Below are positions 9,487 through 19,123 of a DNA stretch of 64,000 bases, piece by piece; positions within the stretch are counted from its first letter, which is position 1; each line of letters starts with the position of its first letter. Below the pieces are notes generated by a model that saw nothing but the letters and a program-made list of their open reading frames with translations, was not told the DNA's origin and searched no databases. This stretch comes from an uncultured Desulfobacter sp. (GTDB taxonomy: Bacteria; Desulfobacterota; Desulfobacteria; Desulfobacterales; Desulfobacteraceae), in contig NZ_OY762929.1 of assembly GCF_963666675.1 (NCBI RefSeq), positions 1,674,001 through 1,738,000 of the forward strand, in the 5' to 3' direction. Position numbers and translations under genes: made by a program.

Positions 9487-11583
9487 TTAAATTTTGAACC
9501 GCTCCATCATCTGCTTTAGGTCTCCGGCCAGGGTTGATAATTCCCCCGCACTTGTCATGACCTTCAGACTGCCTGTTTTCATTTCATCGGTTGATTTGCT
9601 GACGTCACTGATGTCGCCGGCAACTTCACCGGCCGCATGGGCCGTCTGATTGACACTGTCATTGACGCTGTCAAGCCCTTGGGCCGCATGACTGACATTG
9701 TCTGCAATCTCCTGGGTGGTAGCGGACTGTTCTTCAATGGCCACGGCCACGGAGCTGACAATCGAATTAATTTCATTGATAATTTCAACAATGGCTTTTA
9801 TGGCATCCACCGAATCCGTAGTGGTGGCCTGGACCCCTGAGACTTTAGCGCTGATCTCTTCGGTGGCTTGGGCCGTCTGCTGTGCCAATGCTTTGATCTC
9901 TCCTGCGACCACGGCAAATCCCTTGCCGGCTTCACCTGCCCGTGCCGCTTCAATGGTGGCGTTTAATGCCAGAAGATTGGTCTGTTCTGAAATTTCTGAA
10001 ATGGTATCCGATACGTTGTTGATATCCTGGGCCGCCGCGCCAAGGGCGTCAACTTTTTCCAGGACTGTGTTTGCCCTTTCAACGGCCTGGGTCGTGGTTT
10101 CATTTCCGGTGGCGGTGTTTTGGGACAGTTCCTGGATGGTTGCCGTCATCTCCTCGGTTGCCGATACGATCATCTGGATGTTTGATGTGATGTTTTCCGT
10201 CGACGCAGCCACCCGGGTTATATTTTCATTCATTGCCTGGGCAGCCGATGCGACATTGGTTGACTTTCCGGCAGTGTTTTCTGCGTTTGATGAAATCTGT
10301 TCGGATATGGATGACAGGGCTGTCGAGGCCGTGTCGAGTGTGTGTGTGCCCGTAATAATGTCATTGAACATCTGCTGTAGATTTGAGGACATCATATTCA
10401 ATGCCTGGGCAAGTATGCCGATTTCATCTTTTTGGTCAATATCAAGGCGCTGGGTTAAATCACCGTCGGACATTTTTCCGGCCATCTCCACACCTTTTTT
10501 GATGGGGATGGTGATGGATCGGGCTATGAGTATGGCGATTAAAATAATGAGAACGCCGGCGATCACGGCTATGACTGCGATATCGATTTTGATGGACCAG
10601 ATGGTGCTGAACGCTTCTGCCTGGTCGATTTCCACCAAAAGTCCCCAATCGGTGCCTCCCACTTTAATCGGGGTGTAGGCTGACAACACCGAATTGCCGT
10701 TATAGTCAATTATAATTTCCTTATTGGTTTTCCCTGAAAGCACATCCCTGGATGCCTGGGTGTCCACTTTGCCCTTTACAGGGTTTGCAAAAGAGGCGGA
10801 AACAGTATGGTTATCCGGGTCGAGGTATGAATCCGAACGCATCAGCTTGTCCGGGCCCACCAGATAAGATTCGCCGGTTTCGCCCATACCGCTGCGTTCG
10901 GTCATGATTTTATTGATGGCATCAATGGAGAGTTGAAAGGCAAGAACGCCTATGATGTTACCGTTTTCTTTGATGGGTGCTGCCAGAAATTGGGCTGGTG
11001 CATTGGCCGACGGCGCATATGTTCGCATGTCCGAGATACTGATTTTGCCATTTTTAGCGGCCCGCCACACATCCCGCAAAGACGAATCAATATCCTGGGC
11101 ACGCTGTCCGAAATCAGCCTCTTTGGTGACGGTAAAATAGGTGCCCCCATGTATGGGATCAAGCAGAAAAATATCATAATACCCATACTCTTCCATGTAG
11201 TGTTTGAAAATTTTAAAATAGAGATCATGAACCGTCTTGTATGAATCCGGTGCCTCATATACCTCACCGGTTTTGCCGACGAAACGGTTTGACGCTGCGC
11301 CGCCTGCTGCGTTAAATGCCTGGGAAAGGTCTTGGGCGGCACGTTTCGTAAATGGATTGTTGGCCAGTACTTTAATATCACCGAGTCTTTGCTGGAAAAA
11401 ATTTTCAAGCTGGACTTTTTTTATCTCTCTGACCGCTTCCAATTGATTAAAGGCCGCATGTTCCAAGGCTTTGGTTGACAGGTTAATGGAAATTAGGCCC
11501 AGTACTCCCAAAGGAATAATTCCCACAGCCAGAAAAGAAAATATAAGTTTAAAGCCCAGTTTAAGATCCTTAAACCACTTCAT
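9487..11583 (-). CDS. methyl-accepting chemotaxis protein with double-Cache sensor
   Basis: 698 residues. N-terminal membrane helix at about 11-33, then a large periplasmic dCache sensor to about residue 335 (YYDIFLLDPIHGGTYFTVTKE and GETGESYLVGPDKLMRSDS motifs). A second membrane helix follows at about 335-357, then a HAMP domain (ARSITIPIKKGVEMAGKMSDGDL). The C-terminal signalling coiled coil carries the conserved hairpin tip ISEISEQTNLLALNATIEAA followed by RAGEAGKGFAVVA. It senses a small molecule and signals to CheA/CheW; the ligand cannot be read from the sequence. There is no NWETF-like receptor-methylation docking peptide at the C-terminus. It stands alone, with no che genes nearby. 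Confidence 0.95.
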   Translation of the reverse strand: MKWFKDLKLGFKLIFSFLAVGIIPLGVLGLISINLSTKALEHAAFNQLEAVREIKKVQLENFFQQRLGDIKVLANNPFTKRAAQDLSQAFNAAGGAASNRFVGKTGEVYEAPDSYKTVHDLYFKIFKHYMEEYGYYDIFLLDPIHGGTYFTVTKEADFGQRAQDIDSSLRDVWRAAKNGKISISDMRTYAPSANAPAQFLAAPIKENGNIIGVLAFQLSIDAINKIMTERSGMGETGESYLVGPDKLMRSDSYLDPDNHTVSASFANPVKGKVDTQASRDVLSGKTNKEIIIDYNGNSVLSAYTPIKVGGTDWGLLVEIDQAEAFSTIWSIKIDIAVIAVIAGVLIILIAILIARSITIPIKKGVEMAGKMSDGDLTQRLDIDQKDEIGILAQALNMMSSNLQQMFNDIITGTHTLDTASTALSSISEQISSNAENTAGKSTNVASAAQAMNENITRVAASTENITSNIQMIVSATEEMTATIQELSQNTATGNETTTQAVERANTVLEKVDALGAAAQDINNVSDTISEISEQTNLLALNATIEAARAGEAGKGFAVVAGEIKALAQQTAQATEEISAKVSGVQATTTDSVDAIKAIVEIINEINSIVSSVAVAIEEQSATTQEIADNVSHAAQGLDSVNDSVNQTAHAAGEVAGDISDVSKSTDEMKTGSLKVMTSAGELSTLAGDLKQMMERFKI

Positions 11584-11749
11584 TTAAACCCTCTCCATCT
11601 TTTAATGCGAGTTTGTTTTTATTTACGATTTTTTTTGGTGCAGTTCAGATATATTACACAAAAATATTGTAAATCAAAAGTGTTTTTGTGATTTCATTTT
11701 GACCATCAACCCAAAACCAGTGGACGTATGAACCCTTGTAAAATGAGGG

Positions 11750-14700
11750 TTATAAATAAGGCCTCCCGGAGGTTTTTTCTTGCAGGATGGATGTTTTTAC
11801 CTTTTCAATGCTTTTTAGATAAGACCGGTATAAGGTCAGATAGAAAGAGAGGGGCCTGGAAAAATTACCCCCCAGAACGCCGTCCACAAACAATCTGCTG
11901 ATGTGGTGTTCATGGCGCAGCATGTTTTGTGCCTGGAAAAAGATGACCTTTTCTTCGGGTGTCATGTCGGATATCACACGGATCAATGAGGACTGGGCCC
12001 GGGGCAGATACATCCAGAAATAAAAAAGATCCAGGGAATTGATGATGATCAACATTGCCAGATCCCGGACTTCAGAGTTTTTATTATCTAAAAGAACGCC
12101 TGAATTTTCTAAAATATTGAGCTCTTCGGTTTCAGGGAAGAGCATGATCAGTTTGGAATAAATATCAAACAGTTCAGAGATTTTTTTGCGAATGTTTTGT
12201 TTTCGAAGCCGTGTGTAAACAGAGCGGTCGGCCGCCGCTTCAATGAATCCTGCAACAATATCCGACGCCCCTTTGGAAATGATGGCCGCCCATTTTTGCA
12301 GAATCCCGTTGATGTTGGGCACATTCAAAAACCCCAAACCCGCACCGATGCCTGCACTGAGCACAACGGCGACAGGAATGGAGAGAATGCTTCTGAAAAA
12401 ATTGCCGGTCACGGCCCCTTTGGGCAGGCCCCTGAAAAAGTTATGGGTGGAAAGGTAAATACCGTTGGCAAGGCCCATGACGCTATAGAGCATCACAGGA
12501 CCGTTATCGACGGTGATACCCAGGGTGTTGTCCAACAGAAGGGTCTTCACCAGGTAATCCAGCAGCGGTACGGAAAAACCGGTGAACAACAGAGAATCTG
12601 CAAACCGATCCCAGCTGACATAGTCATTCCATTTTAAACGGGAGGCCCGTCGAATACCGCCGCCGCCGATCACCGACTGTATTACATTTCTTATGCCGGT
12701 GATGCCGAACCAGATCGACGCCCCAAAATAGGCTAAAAGCCACCACTCTTTGGTCAGCATGAAGCACAACTGGGCCGGAATAAATCCCACAAAAATTTTA
12801 ATAAGATTTTTAAGGGGGGACTTCAGGTATTGAAAGGATCTTTCCGGCTTGGCCTTTTCTTCGGGGGTGGGGGCACCCCCCATGTTTTGGCCCATCAACG
12901 CCGAGCGGCCCAGGGTCACCAAATTTCCCCGGGAAGCCGGGTGGATCAGAAAAAACTCCGGTATCCATTTCCTTTTTTTGCCGGCCAACAGATGGCCTAT
13001 GCCCGGTATCCAGGCAACGGCACCGGGAATGGATTCCGATGGGGATGTGATGGTGCAAAGGCTGGTTTTAACATCAACGGGAAGGCGCAGTCTGTCACTG
13101 TCTTCTTTTTTGATTTTCTGCCGAACCTTGAAGGGCAGGGTATTGATCACGGCAAAGCCCATGCCGTGATGCCCGGGTTTGCCTGTGGAGTCAGACCCGA
13201 TTCGTAATTTGATCGGCCGGGCGTCAAACATGTGCTTGAATTCGTCAATGTCGTTGAGGATCACTGACAGCGCGTTCAGCCGGTCTGCTTTTTGGGCTGT
13301 ATCATCCCGTTTTTGCTCGCCTTCAATGATTTTGGAAATAACGCGCTTTAGTTTTAATATACTTCCCTGATTGATCGCTGCCTGCAACTCATTGACCCGG
13401 CGCATGACTTCGGTGTCCAGGGGATTGTATTTTTTTAAATTGATGATCTCAATTCTGGCGATTTTGCCGTGGCTTTCATATAAAAGTTCAAGCACATCTG
13501 CCGGACCGATCCTGTCCAGATTCAGGGTGATTCGAAAATCGTCCAGAAGATCGTCGAGCTGGTCTAAAAGCCTAGCAAAGGGTACACGGAGCCTTGCCGG
13601 TGCATCCTCTCCTTGTTCCTGCACATAGTTGTAAAGCCCGGTAAAAAAGTTTGCCGCATCAAGGTATTGCTCAAGAATGTCGCCGGCCATGAAGTTATTC
13701 ATCGTTCTGACAAGGCGGTCCAGTTGCGTTTGAATTTCCGGGGATGCTTCATTTTCATTTTTTATGCGGAAAATTGCAATCTCAAACGTACCGAGGACTT
13801 TTGAGTGAATAAATTCGCCAAGGTATTGAAAACTGGGCTGGCCCGGGCCGACAAAATCGAGAAATTCTTCCGCCGCCACAGGGGGCATGGCAATCCCAAG
13901 ATCCCGGCACAATTCAATGCGTCCCGACGAATTGAATCTCTCCAGCAAAAGATAAAGATAATTTTCCTGGAACTTTTCAAGGGCTTCACCCTGTTCCATG
14001 AACCGGCTCACATCGGGTTGGGCAAGAAAATTCAAGAAGGCTTCAAGATTAGGCAGTCCCCTGGAAACCCAGATAATAGAGATATATTTATTTCGGTGAA
14101 TGGGCCAGAATTCAACGCCGATTCTCAGATCTATCTCCATGATTCTCGCCGCCTCAATGAGCTCCAATGCACATCGGGGTTCAATGTAGTGATAGTAAAT
14201 CACACGCAGTCTCCGGATGCCTTTGATCCAGGCATCCATGATCAGGTGCGTGGCGCTTTTTCTGCCCGAGGTGTTGGCATCATGGACGTGGTCGTCAAAG
14301 GTGATCTGATTCCACTCTTCGGGCATTTCAAGCAGGCGGTAGTGATCAAGCAACCGCCGGATGACCCTGGGTTTGCCGAATGCCGCGATTCTGAAATCAT
14401 GGGCCAGTTTGAGCTGATGTTCAAACTGCCCTTTGGCCCGGACCAGGTCTTTCATGATCTGCAACAATACCCTGGACGTGTTTTTGGGCATGGGGCCGCC
14501 GACAGTGTCAACAAGATCATCTTTAAGGCCCGACAGGGCGTCAAGTCGGCTTGTGATGTCACCGCTTTCAATGGATTCAATGAGATTGATAATGGAATAT
14601 GCCGCGCGAAGGCCCCGGGATTCTGCAAGCTCCTTGATGCCTAACGGATGAAAAAAAGGATATAAGAGCTTGCCCGTGTATCCCAGTGTTTTGGGTTCGT

Positions 14701-14776
14701 TATACACCGAGTTTACAATCTCAATGAGCTTGTAATCCCGCCGGTCAAAAAAAAGAGAATTGATAGCCCGCTGCAT
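11750..14776 (-). CDS. large membrane protein of unknown function with PHP-like segment
   Basis: 1008 residues. Residues about 175-240 read DDHVHDANTSGRKSATHLI, then a YHYIEPRCALELIEAAR stretch; the HVH spacing and later YYHYIEP resemble a metal-binding PHP phosphoesterase domain, but this is a motif reading only. The C-terminal third has hydrophobic segments (about residues 660-720, 765-800 and 815-840), including AGIGAGLGF. No signal peptide. No close family is recognised. It lies upstream of the chemoreceptor gene on the same strand, about 165 bases away. Frame, length and codon use support a real gene. Confidence 0.75.
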   Translation of the reverse strand: MQRAINSLFFDRRDYKLIEIVNSVYNEPKTLGYTGKLLYPFFHPLGIKELAESRGLRAAYSIINLIESIESGDITSRLDALSGLKDDLVDTVGGPMPKNTSRVLLQIMKDLVRAKGQFEHQLKLAHDFRIAAFGKPRVIRRLLDHYRLLEMPEEWNQITFDDHVHDANTSGRKSATHLIMDAWIKGIRRLRVIYYHYIEPRCALELIEAARIMEIDLRIGVEFWPIHRNKYISIIWVSRGLPNLEAFLNFLAQPDVSRFMEQGEALEKFQENYLYLLLERFNSSGRIELCRDLGIAMPPVAAEEFLDFVGPGQPSFQYLGEFIHSKVLGTFEIAIFRIKNENEASPEIQTQLDRLVRTMNNFMAGDILEQYLDAANFFTGLYNYVQEQGEDAPARLRVPFARLLDQLDDLLDDFRITLNLDRIGPADVLELLYESHGKIARIEIINLKKYNPLDTEVMRRVNELQAAINQGSILKLKRVISKIIEGEQKRDDTAQKADRLNALSVILNDIDEFKHMFDARPIKLRIGSDSTGKPGHHGMGFAVINTLPFKVRQKIKKEDSDRLRLPVDVKTSLCTITSPSESIPGAVAWIPGIGHLLAGKKRKWIPEFFLIHPASRGNLVTLGRSALMGQNMGGAPTPEEKAKPERSFQYLKSPLKNLIKIFVGFIPAQLCFMLTKEWWLLAYFGASIWFGITGIRNVIQSVIGGGGIRRASRLKWNDYVSWDRFADSLLFTGFSVPLLDYLVKTLLLDNTLGITVDNGPVMLYSVMGLANGIYLSTHNFFRGLPKGAVTGNFFRSILSIPVAVVLSAGIGAGLGFLNVPNINGILQKWAAIISKGASDIVAGFIEAAADRSVYTRLRKQNIRKKISELFDIYSKLIMLFPETEELNILENSGVLLDNKNSEVRDLAMLIIINSLDLFYFWMYLPRAQSSLIRVISDMTPEEKVIFFQAQNMLRHEHHISRLFVDGVLGGNFSRPLSFYLTLYRSYLKSIEKVKTSILQEKTSGRPYL

Positions 14777-15083
14777 CAGAAAACCGCCTTTGTGTTAATT
14801 TAAAACCTACCGAACATTCCGCCTTTTATTAGTTTTTGATTAGTATTCTAATGTCTTTTCCAAATTGATGCCATGTTTTTCATGGGCGTTGCGTTCTATT
14901 CTTGAATTCTTAAGCACAATCTAACCGCCATGGGCAGGCCTGACCATCAGCTGTCAGTCTCAGCAGACGAAAGTTGAAAGAAATGTATGGGTCATCATTC
15001 TTTGATTTAGGGTACCAAGTGACAGCTTTTACAGATAGTGCCCAGGCCTGTCTGGAATTTAATCAAGCCTGGGGGATCAAGCT
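14777..15083. other. intergenic region
   Basis: About 300 bases between the 1008-residue gene and the FmdE-like gene. It includes a short stem, gcccaggc ... gcctgggg, near 15040-15073, just past the 3' end of the FmdE-like gene and a possible terminator for it. No gene is supported. Confidence 0.4.
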
Positions 15084-15704
15084 TTATTCCGGATTCATAT
15101 CTGCCCTACAGCCTGGGCAAAGGAACCCGCTGTCTGTCTGGGATAGCTTTGAGGACATGGTGGGTTCTTTGCACTTGTCGCACGGAAGTGACGGCTCTAT
15201 TTTGGCTTTGGGGGGCATGGTGACTGTTATTTCGGTGATGGTGAAAATGTCCTCCGGCTTCTGTCCCAGAATTTCCATGGCCTTTTCCTTGTGACGTGCC
15301 CGGAATTCATCATGGTCAGACTTGTCGGCATTGTTGTCCCTGATCCGTTTGATCAATTCCTGATGTCTGGCATCCAGCAAGGGTTTGGGATCATGTTTTT
15401 TAGCAATGCGAACCCCTTTGCCTGAATTTCTGCTGACAAAGGTAAATGCGGTTTTTCCATAATCTTTGAAAATGAAATTGCCCTTGCCGAAGGTGCATCC
15501 CGTAATCACCTGGATCGCATCGGTTCCGCAGGCATCCGTTTCGACAATAGCCACAATTTCCTCATCCCGGGCGCGTCTCTCCGACATAAAATCCATACCG
15601 GCCATGGCCGCCTGGAACCCGAACGCAAGACCCGGGCACACGTGGCCATGAAACACAACACATTCTTGGAATAATTTTTGTTTTTCTTCGGGCAATTCCG
15701 GCAT
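15084..15704 (-). CDS. FmdE-family protein with C-terminal zinc ribbon
   Basis: 206 residues. The N-terminus has the FmdE signature FHGHVCPGLAFGFQAAMAG, followed by VETDACGTDAIQ, TGCTFGKGN, and DYGKTAFTF. The His-Cys residues probably bind metal. The C-terminal 50 residues carry CDKCKEP and CPGCRAD, a zinc ribbon. FmdE proteins accompany molybdenum/tungsten formylmethanofuran dehydrogenases in methanogens; similar single proteins are common in sulfate reducers without that enzyme, so the role is uncertain. No partner subunits are seen nearby. Confidence 0.9.
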   Translation of the reverse strand: MPELPEEKQKLFQECVVFHGHVCPGLAFGFQAAMAGMDFMSERRARDEEIVAIVETDACGTDAIQVITGCTFGKGNFIFKDYGKTAFTFVSRNSGKGVRIAKKHDPKPLLDARHQELIKRIRDNNADKSDHDEFRARHKEKAMEILGQKPEDIFTITEITVTMPPKAKIEPSLPCDKCKEPTMSSKLSQTDSGFLCPGCRADMNPE

Positions 15705-15800
15705 AAAAAATCCTTTATCAGCTGTCTGAACATGGTTAAAGGCACATCAGAGAGCTTAAAACATACAAAATGATCACGTGTCAAGGATGAACTGTGGATT

Positions 15801-15829
15801 TTGACTTGCAAATCCGCGCACAATAATAT
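15801..15829 (+). promoter_or_regulatory. sigma-70-type promoter of tRNA-Leu
   Basis: A -35 box TTGACT at 15801-15806 and a -10 box TAATAT at 15824-15829 are separated by 17 bases, about 20 bases before the mature tRNA. Confidence 0.6.
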
Positions 15830-15848
15830 ATTTTCACATGATTGAAAT

Positions 15849-15935
15849 GCCTGGGTGGCGGAACTGGTAGACGCAAGGGACTTAAAATCCCTCGCCCGCA
15901 AGGGTGTACGAGTTCAATTCTCGTCCCAGGTACCA
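15849..15935 (+). tRNA. tRNA-Leu (anticodon TAA), 87 nt with encoded CCA
   Basis: Acceptor arms gcctggg and cccaggt pair, the D-loop has the GGTAGA segment, and the anticodon stem gggac...atccc frames a loop CTTAAAA (anticodon TAA). A long variable arm follows (cgcccgcaagggtg), and the T-arm is gag-TTCAATT-ctc. A discriminator A and CCA end at 15935. Its 3' end faces the integrase gene, the usual layout of a tRNA used as a chromosomal attachment site. Confidence 0.96.
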
Positions 15936-15957
15936 CGAATATCAAGGCTTTCGGCGC

Positions 15958-17043
15958 TTAACTGGAAGCCTTTTTATTTTGGATTTGGGTCACTGTGCCC
16001 GAAATTGTGCCCAACTGGTTTTTCAGGTAATCTTCCTGTTTTCTGGCAGCTACCATCAAATCATCTTCACTGACAATGTTGTAACGCTCAAAAACGGATC
16101 TGGTTTTATGCCCTGAAATCATCATGGCTACTCTTTCCGGGATGCCTGATCTAACCATGTTCCTAACAGCGGTCCTTCGAAGATCATGGAAAATGCGACC
16201 CGGAACCCCCGCTGCTTTACATGCAGTTTTCCAGGACTTCCGAAAATCTTTTATCGGACCGGTCCCTGGTTTATTCGGAAAAACGTTTGGGATAATCTTA
16301 TTTCCGCCCTTCTGAAGTTGTCGCTGGGCATCAAAAATCTCCAAAAGCTCATCATCCAAATAAATAGTGCGGCCTTCCTTGTTTTTCGTTGTGCCTATTT
16401 CCAGGCACACCACTCTCTGCTCCAGATCTACATTTGACCATTTCAGCCCGGCAATTTCAGAAACTCTCCAACCGGATTTATATCCAAAGGTTACGAAGCC
16501 TTTTAGATATTCAGGTAGGCAGGATCTAAGTGCCAGAAACTCATCATACTCAAAGAACCCCGTCCTGACATTGTTTTCTTCCAGCATTGATATGTGCGGT
16601 ACCTTGTCAACAATCGGTGGTGTCTGTTGTGCCCCCAGATTAAGCATACGTTTCAAGGCAGCCAATTCCCGATTGACCGTTGCGTTTGATGCACCTTCGT
16701 CAATACGGTATTCAATGAATTTGTTAATTTGCGGGGTTGTGATCTGTGGCACACGAACCCGTTCAAAAACTTTTTTCAGATGATTGACACTTCTTTCGGC
16801 CTTCACAAGGGATTTTTTCTGGTTGATACGATAATCTCGCAAAAACTCCTCTGCCAAATCTTCAAACAGGACCTTTTCAAACTGTACCCCAGGAATTTTG
16901 CCCTGGGCGATTTCACCCTCCCTTCTGCTTAAAAGTTTTTTGGCCACCATCTTTTTGGTGCTATCGGAACTTTCCCGAAAACACTTCCCTTGCCTGTAAT
17001 ACTTAATCCAATAAACATTTCCGCGCAGATAAACGCTTCCCAT
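15958..17043 (-). CDS. tyrosine recombinase / phage-type integrase
   Basis: 361 residues from the ATG at 17043, chosen because GGAGGT lies 5-8 bases before it; a longer frame to 17181 has no such site. The catalytic residues of the family are visible: Arg in GWRVSEIAGLKW, HDLRR, then SGHKTRSVFERYN ending in the nucleophile tyrosine. An N-terminal arm-binding segment begins YLRGNVYWIKYYRQGK, and a SAM-like core-binding domain follows. It probably integrates and excises the element next to tRNA-Leu. Its 3' end lies 23 bases from the tRNA. Confidence 0.94.
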   Translation of the reverse strand: MGSVYLRGNVYWIKYYRQGKCFRESSDSTKKMVAKKLLSRREGEIAQGKIPGVQFEKVLFEDLAEEFLRDYRINQKKSLVKAERSVNHLKKVFERVRVPQITTPQINKFIEYRIDEGASNATVNRELAALKRMLNLGAQQTPPIVDKVPHISMLEENNVRTGFFEYDEFLALRSCLPEYLKGFVTFGYKSGWRVSEIAGLKWSNVDLEQRVVCLEIGTTKNKEGRTIYLDDELLEIFDAQRQLQKGGNKIIPNVFPNKPGTGPIKDFRKSWKTACKAAGVPGRIFHDLRRTAVRNMVRSGIPERVAMMISGHKTRSVFERYNIVSEDDLMVAARKQEDYLKNQLGTISGTVTQIQNKKASS

Positions 17044-17181
17044 ATTATACCTCCATCGTGCCTTGACGGGCGCAAGATGGACAAACATGCTCTCCGGCTT
17101 TTGCCGCCGAAGGGTAAACCGAGAACATGATTTGTACCTTTGAATATCCCATCTGGATTTGGTTATTTCAAGAAGAAACAA

Positions 17182-17212
17182 AAATGCCCCCGGGAAAAAA
17201 CCGAGGGCATTT
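17182..17212 (-). terminator. rho-independent-like hairpin upstream of integrase
   Basis: AAATGCCC at 17182-17189 pairs with GGGCATTT at 17205-17212 and is followed on the minus strand by TTGTTTCTTC. It separates the upstream small genes from the integrase gene, so the latter may have its own promoter. Confidence 0.6.
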
Positions 17213-17219
17213 GATTTGA

Positions 17220-17495
17220 TTAGTAATCTATACCTTTAATACCGCGAAGCGCATTTAGCTGCTCAACATCAATAATCCTTGCTAAATCTTCGGGCGTCTC
17301 TTGTGCATGCTCATATAAAATATTGATTTCCTGGCTGGTAAGAGTAATCGTCCAAATATTTGAATCCTTTTCAACATACGGTTCCGTGCGCAAGATATTT
17401 GAGATTACTTTGACTAATTTAGATTCATGATTGTGATTGATAATTTTGATTTCGGCATGATCAGCTGTTGTTAAATTCGTTATATAAAGCAGCAT
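17220..17495 (-). CDS. hypothetical protein, 91 residues
   Basis: Not recognised. Small, acidic protein with a C-terminal segment TPEDLARIIDVEQLNALRG. An RBS AAGGAG lies just before the start. It lies between the helix-turn-helix gene and the integrase gene, on the same strand and 12 bases from the former, so both are probably part of the element's integration-control operon. Confidence 0.6.
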   Translation of the reverse strand: MLLYITNLTTADHAEIKIINHNHESKLVKVISNILRTEPYVEKDSNIWTITLTSQEINILYEHAQETPEDLARIIDVEQLNALRGIKGIDY

Positions 17496-17507
17496 GTTAA
17501 ATACTCC

Positions 17508-17714
17508 TTAATTTTTGTATTTGTTTTTTTCGATAAAACTTTCGACATCCTGGTGATCTACGAGCTGTTTTCGGCCAACCTGGATATAGGGCAGTTGCCC
17601 ATCCCAGATTTGGCTACGCCAGAACCATTCGGTGGCCCCGATCAGGGCGACAAGCTCTTTGATCGAGTAAAGTCTTTTTATGGGCACAGTCTGGGCACAT
17701 AGGGTTGAAGACAC
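17508..17714 (-). CDS. AlpA/excisionase-like helix-turn-helix protein
   Basis: 68 residues. LYSIKELVALIGATEWFWRSQIWDGQLPYIQVGRKQLVDHQDVESFIEKN follows the winged helix-turn-helix pattern of excisionases and the helix_turn_helix_17 family, in which a helix-turn-helix is followed by a K/R-containing wing. Such proteins set excision direction for tyrosine integrases. It is located two genes upstream of the integrase. The start has no strong RBS visible. Confidence 0.75.
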   Translation of the reverse strand: MSSTLCAQTVPIKRLYSIKELVALIGATEWFWRSQIWDGQLPYIQVGRKQLVDHQDVESFIEKNKYKN

Positions 17715-17776
17715 TTGTCAATCCTCCGTCTTGAGAGGAGCGAAGGATACACAATCCCCCGCTCCCCTGGTTAAAA

Positions 17777-18607
17777 TTAGGCGTGTTCCAGCGCTTGTGC
17801 ATGTTTGGCCAGAATTTCTTCAGCAGCTTCCTTCATCCCCTCGGACATAATTACTGTTGCTTTGGGTTCCTCAGGCTGATTTGCCTCAAGATCGTCCAAT
17901 ATTCTTTTTGAATGTTCAGTTAAAGTTTCCTTGGGCTCGGAATCTTCATTAGGAAGAGTCCCTTCCAGTTTTGTCGCAATAACATCTCGGTAAAGCTCCT
18001 CTGCTCGTTCATACCCGAGTCCTTCCCGTTCCAACTCCCGGGCCACTTTGATGGTAGTGCCGCTGCCAAGGAAGGGATCAAGAACCGTTTCCCCAACGAA
18101 GGAGTACATCTTGATGATCCGTCGAGCCAACTCATCTGGAAAAACAGTGGGATGCCCATCATTCTTTCTGACCGCAGGTATAGTCCATATGCTGGGGATG
18201 TATCTGGACCATTCCTCCTTGGTCAGAGCGGATGCAAAACTTGCTTCTTCAGATGGGGCAACCCGCTCTCCTTTTTTTCTAAATATATAGACGAAGTCAT
18301 GTCTCTTGATATGTCGATATGTGCTGTGGACAGTATCCGCAGAAAACGCCTTAGACATATCCTTGCTATGTGGGGTCTGATCTTTTACCCAAACGATTTT
18401 GTCTTCCAGGAAAACACCGTGTCTCTTCAGGTAAGTCTGGTATTTGTGAATCATGAGCTTAACGTGAGGATATTTGTCGTTACCACGTTTCCCTTTGAAA
18501 TTATGGATATCATCCACATTCAGGGCAATAACCCCACCAGGGACAGTTACTCTGGCGCACTCCTCCATTACCGCTTTAATATTGTCCAGGTGTTCCTCAA
18601 AGGTGTA
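17777..18607 (-). pseudogene. 3' part of ParB-DNA methyltransferase gene, split by IS66
   Basis: This encodes the methyltransferase half: YTFEEHLDNIKAVMEECARV, then VPGGVIALNVDD, and the AdoMet-binding motif DPFLGSGTTIKVARELER near residue 165 of the fragment. It joins to the piece ending at 21214 in frame. The restored protein (about 534 residues) has a TSPPY catalytic motif before the DPFLGSGTT motif, the order of the beta class of N4-cytosine/N6-adenine methyltransferases. Its C-terminal 100 residues are charged and not recognised. The ATG at 18568 is an internal Met in the native protein. Confidence 0.85.
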
Positions 18608-18700
18608 GCCTTTTTGTGTCCTTCCGGTAAGCCTGCGTGAAATACCCAGTACCGGGTGATATTATCGGTTCCAACTTGAACATTGCTAATGGAGGGACCG

Positions 18701-19123
18701 ATGAATAAACAATTATTGACAGCAGAACAATCAATCGCATTAGAAAAAGTCCAGCAGCTTTTTGCAGACTGGCGAAATAACAGAACCGGAAGGTCAAGAA
18801 TACCGGATAATTTATGGCAGGCGGCAGCAGACCTTCACCATGCTCAAGGGCTGAGCATAAATAAGATTGCCCACAGTTTACGGCTTAATCATACCACATT
18901 AAAACAAAAAATTTATAATGCCATTCATTGTACTACAGTCGATTCTCCTGAAGAAGACGATGACTCCCCCCTGTTTATAGAGATCACTCCAGCGCCGGAA
19001 GATACCAACTGTATAATAGAAATGGAGAATCAGGCCGGTTTTAAGATGCGTATGTGTTTTAAAGGTCGTGCAGACCCGGCAGTGATCAGCCTTGGTAAAT
19101 ATTTACTGGCTGGTGTTCCATGA
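18701..19123 (+). CDS. tnpA: IS66 accessory protein TnpA
   Basis: 141 residues from the ATG at 18701, with GGAGGG six bases upstream. It contains a helix-turn-helix stretch HAQGLSINKIAHSLRLNHTT, matching the DNA-binding N-terminal protein of IS66 elements. It overlaps tnpB by four bases. Confidence 0.85.
   Translation: MNKQLLTAEQSIALEKVQQLFADWRNNRTGRSRIPDNLWQAAADLHHAQGLSINKIAHSLRLNHTTLKQKIYNAIHCTTVDSPEEDDDSPLFIEITPAPEDTNCIIEMENQAGFKMRMCFKGRADPAVISLGKYLLAGVP

Noticed and set aside
9698..10678. 326-residue open frame on plus strand
   Set aside because: It is antisense to the chemoreceptor gene, with Ala/Ser/Val-rich shadow composition and no motifs; the minus-strand protein has full domain order.
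13805..14644. 279-residue open frame on plus strand
   Set aside because: Antisense to the 1008-residue gene; no recognisable domain and no RBS.
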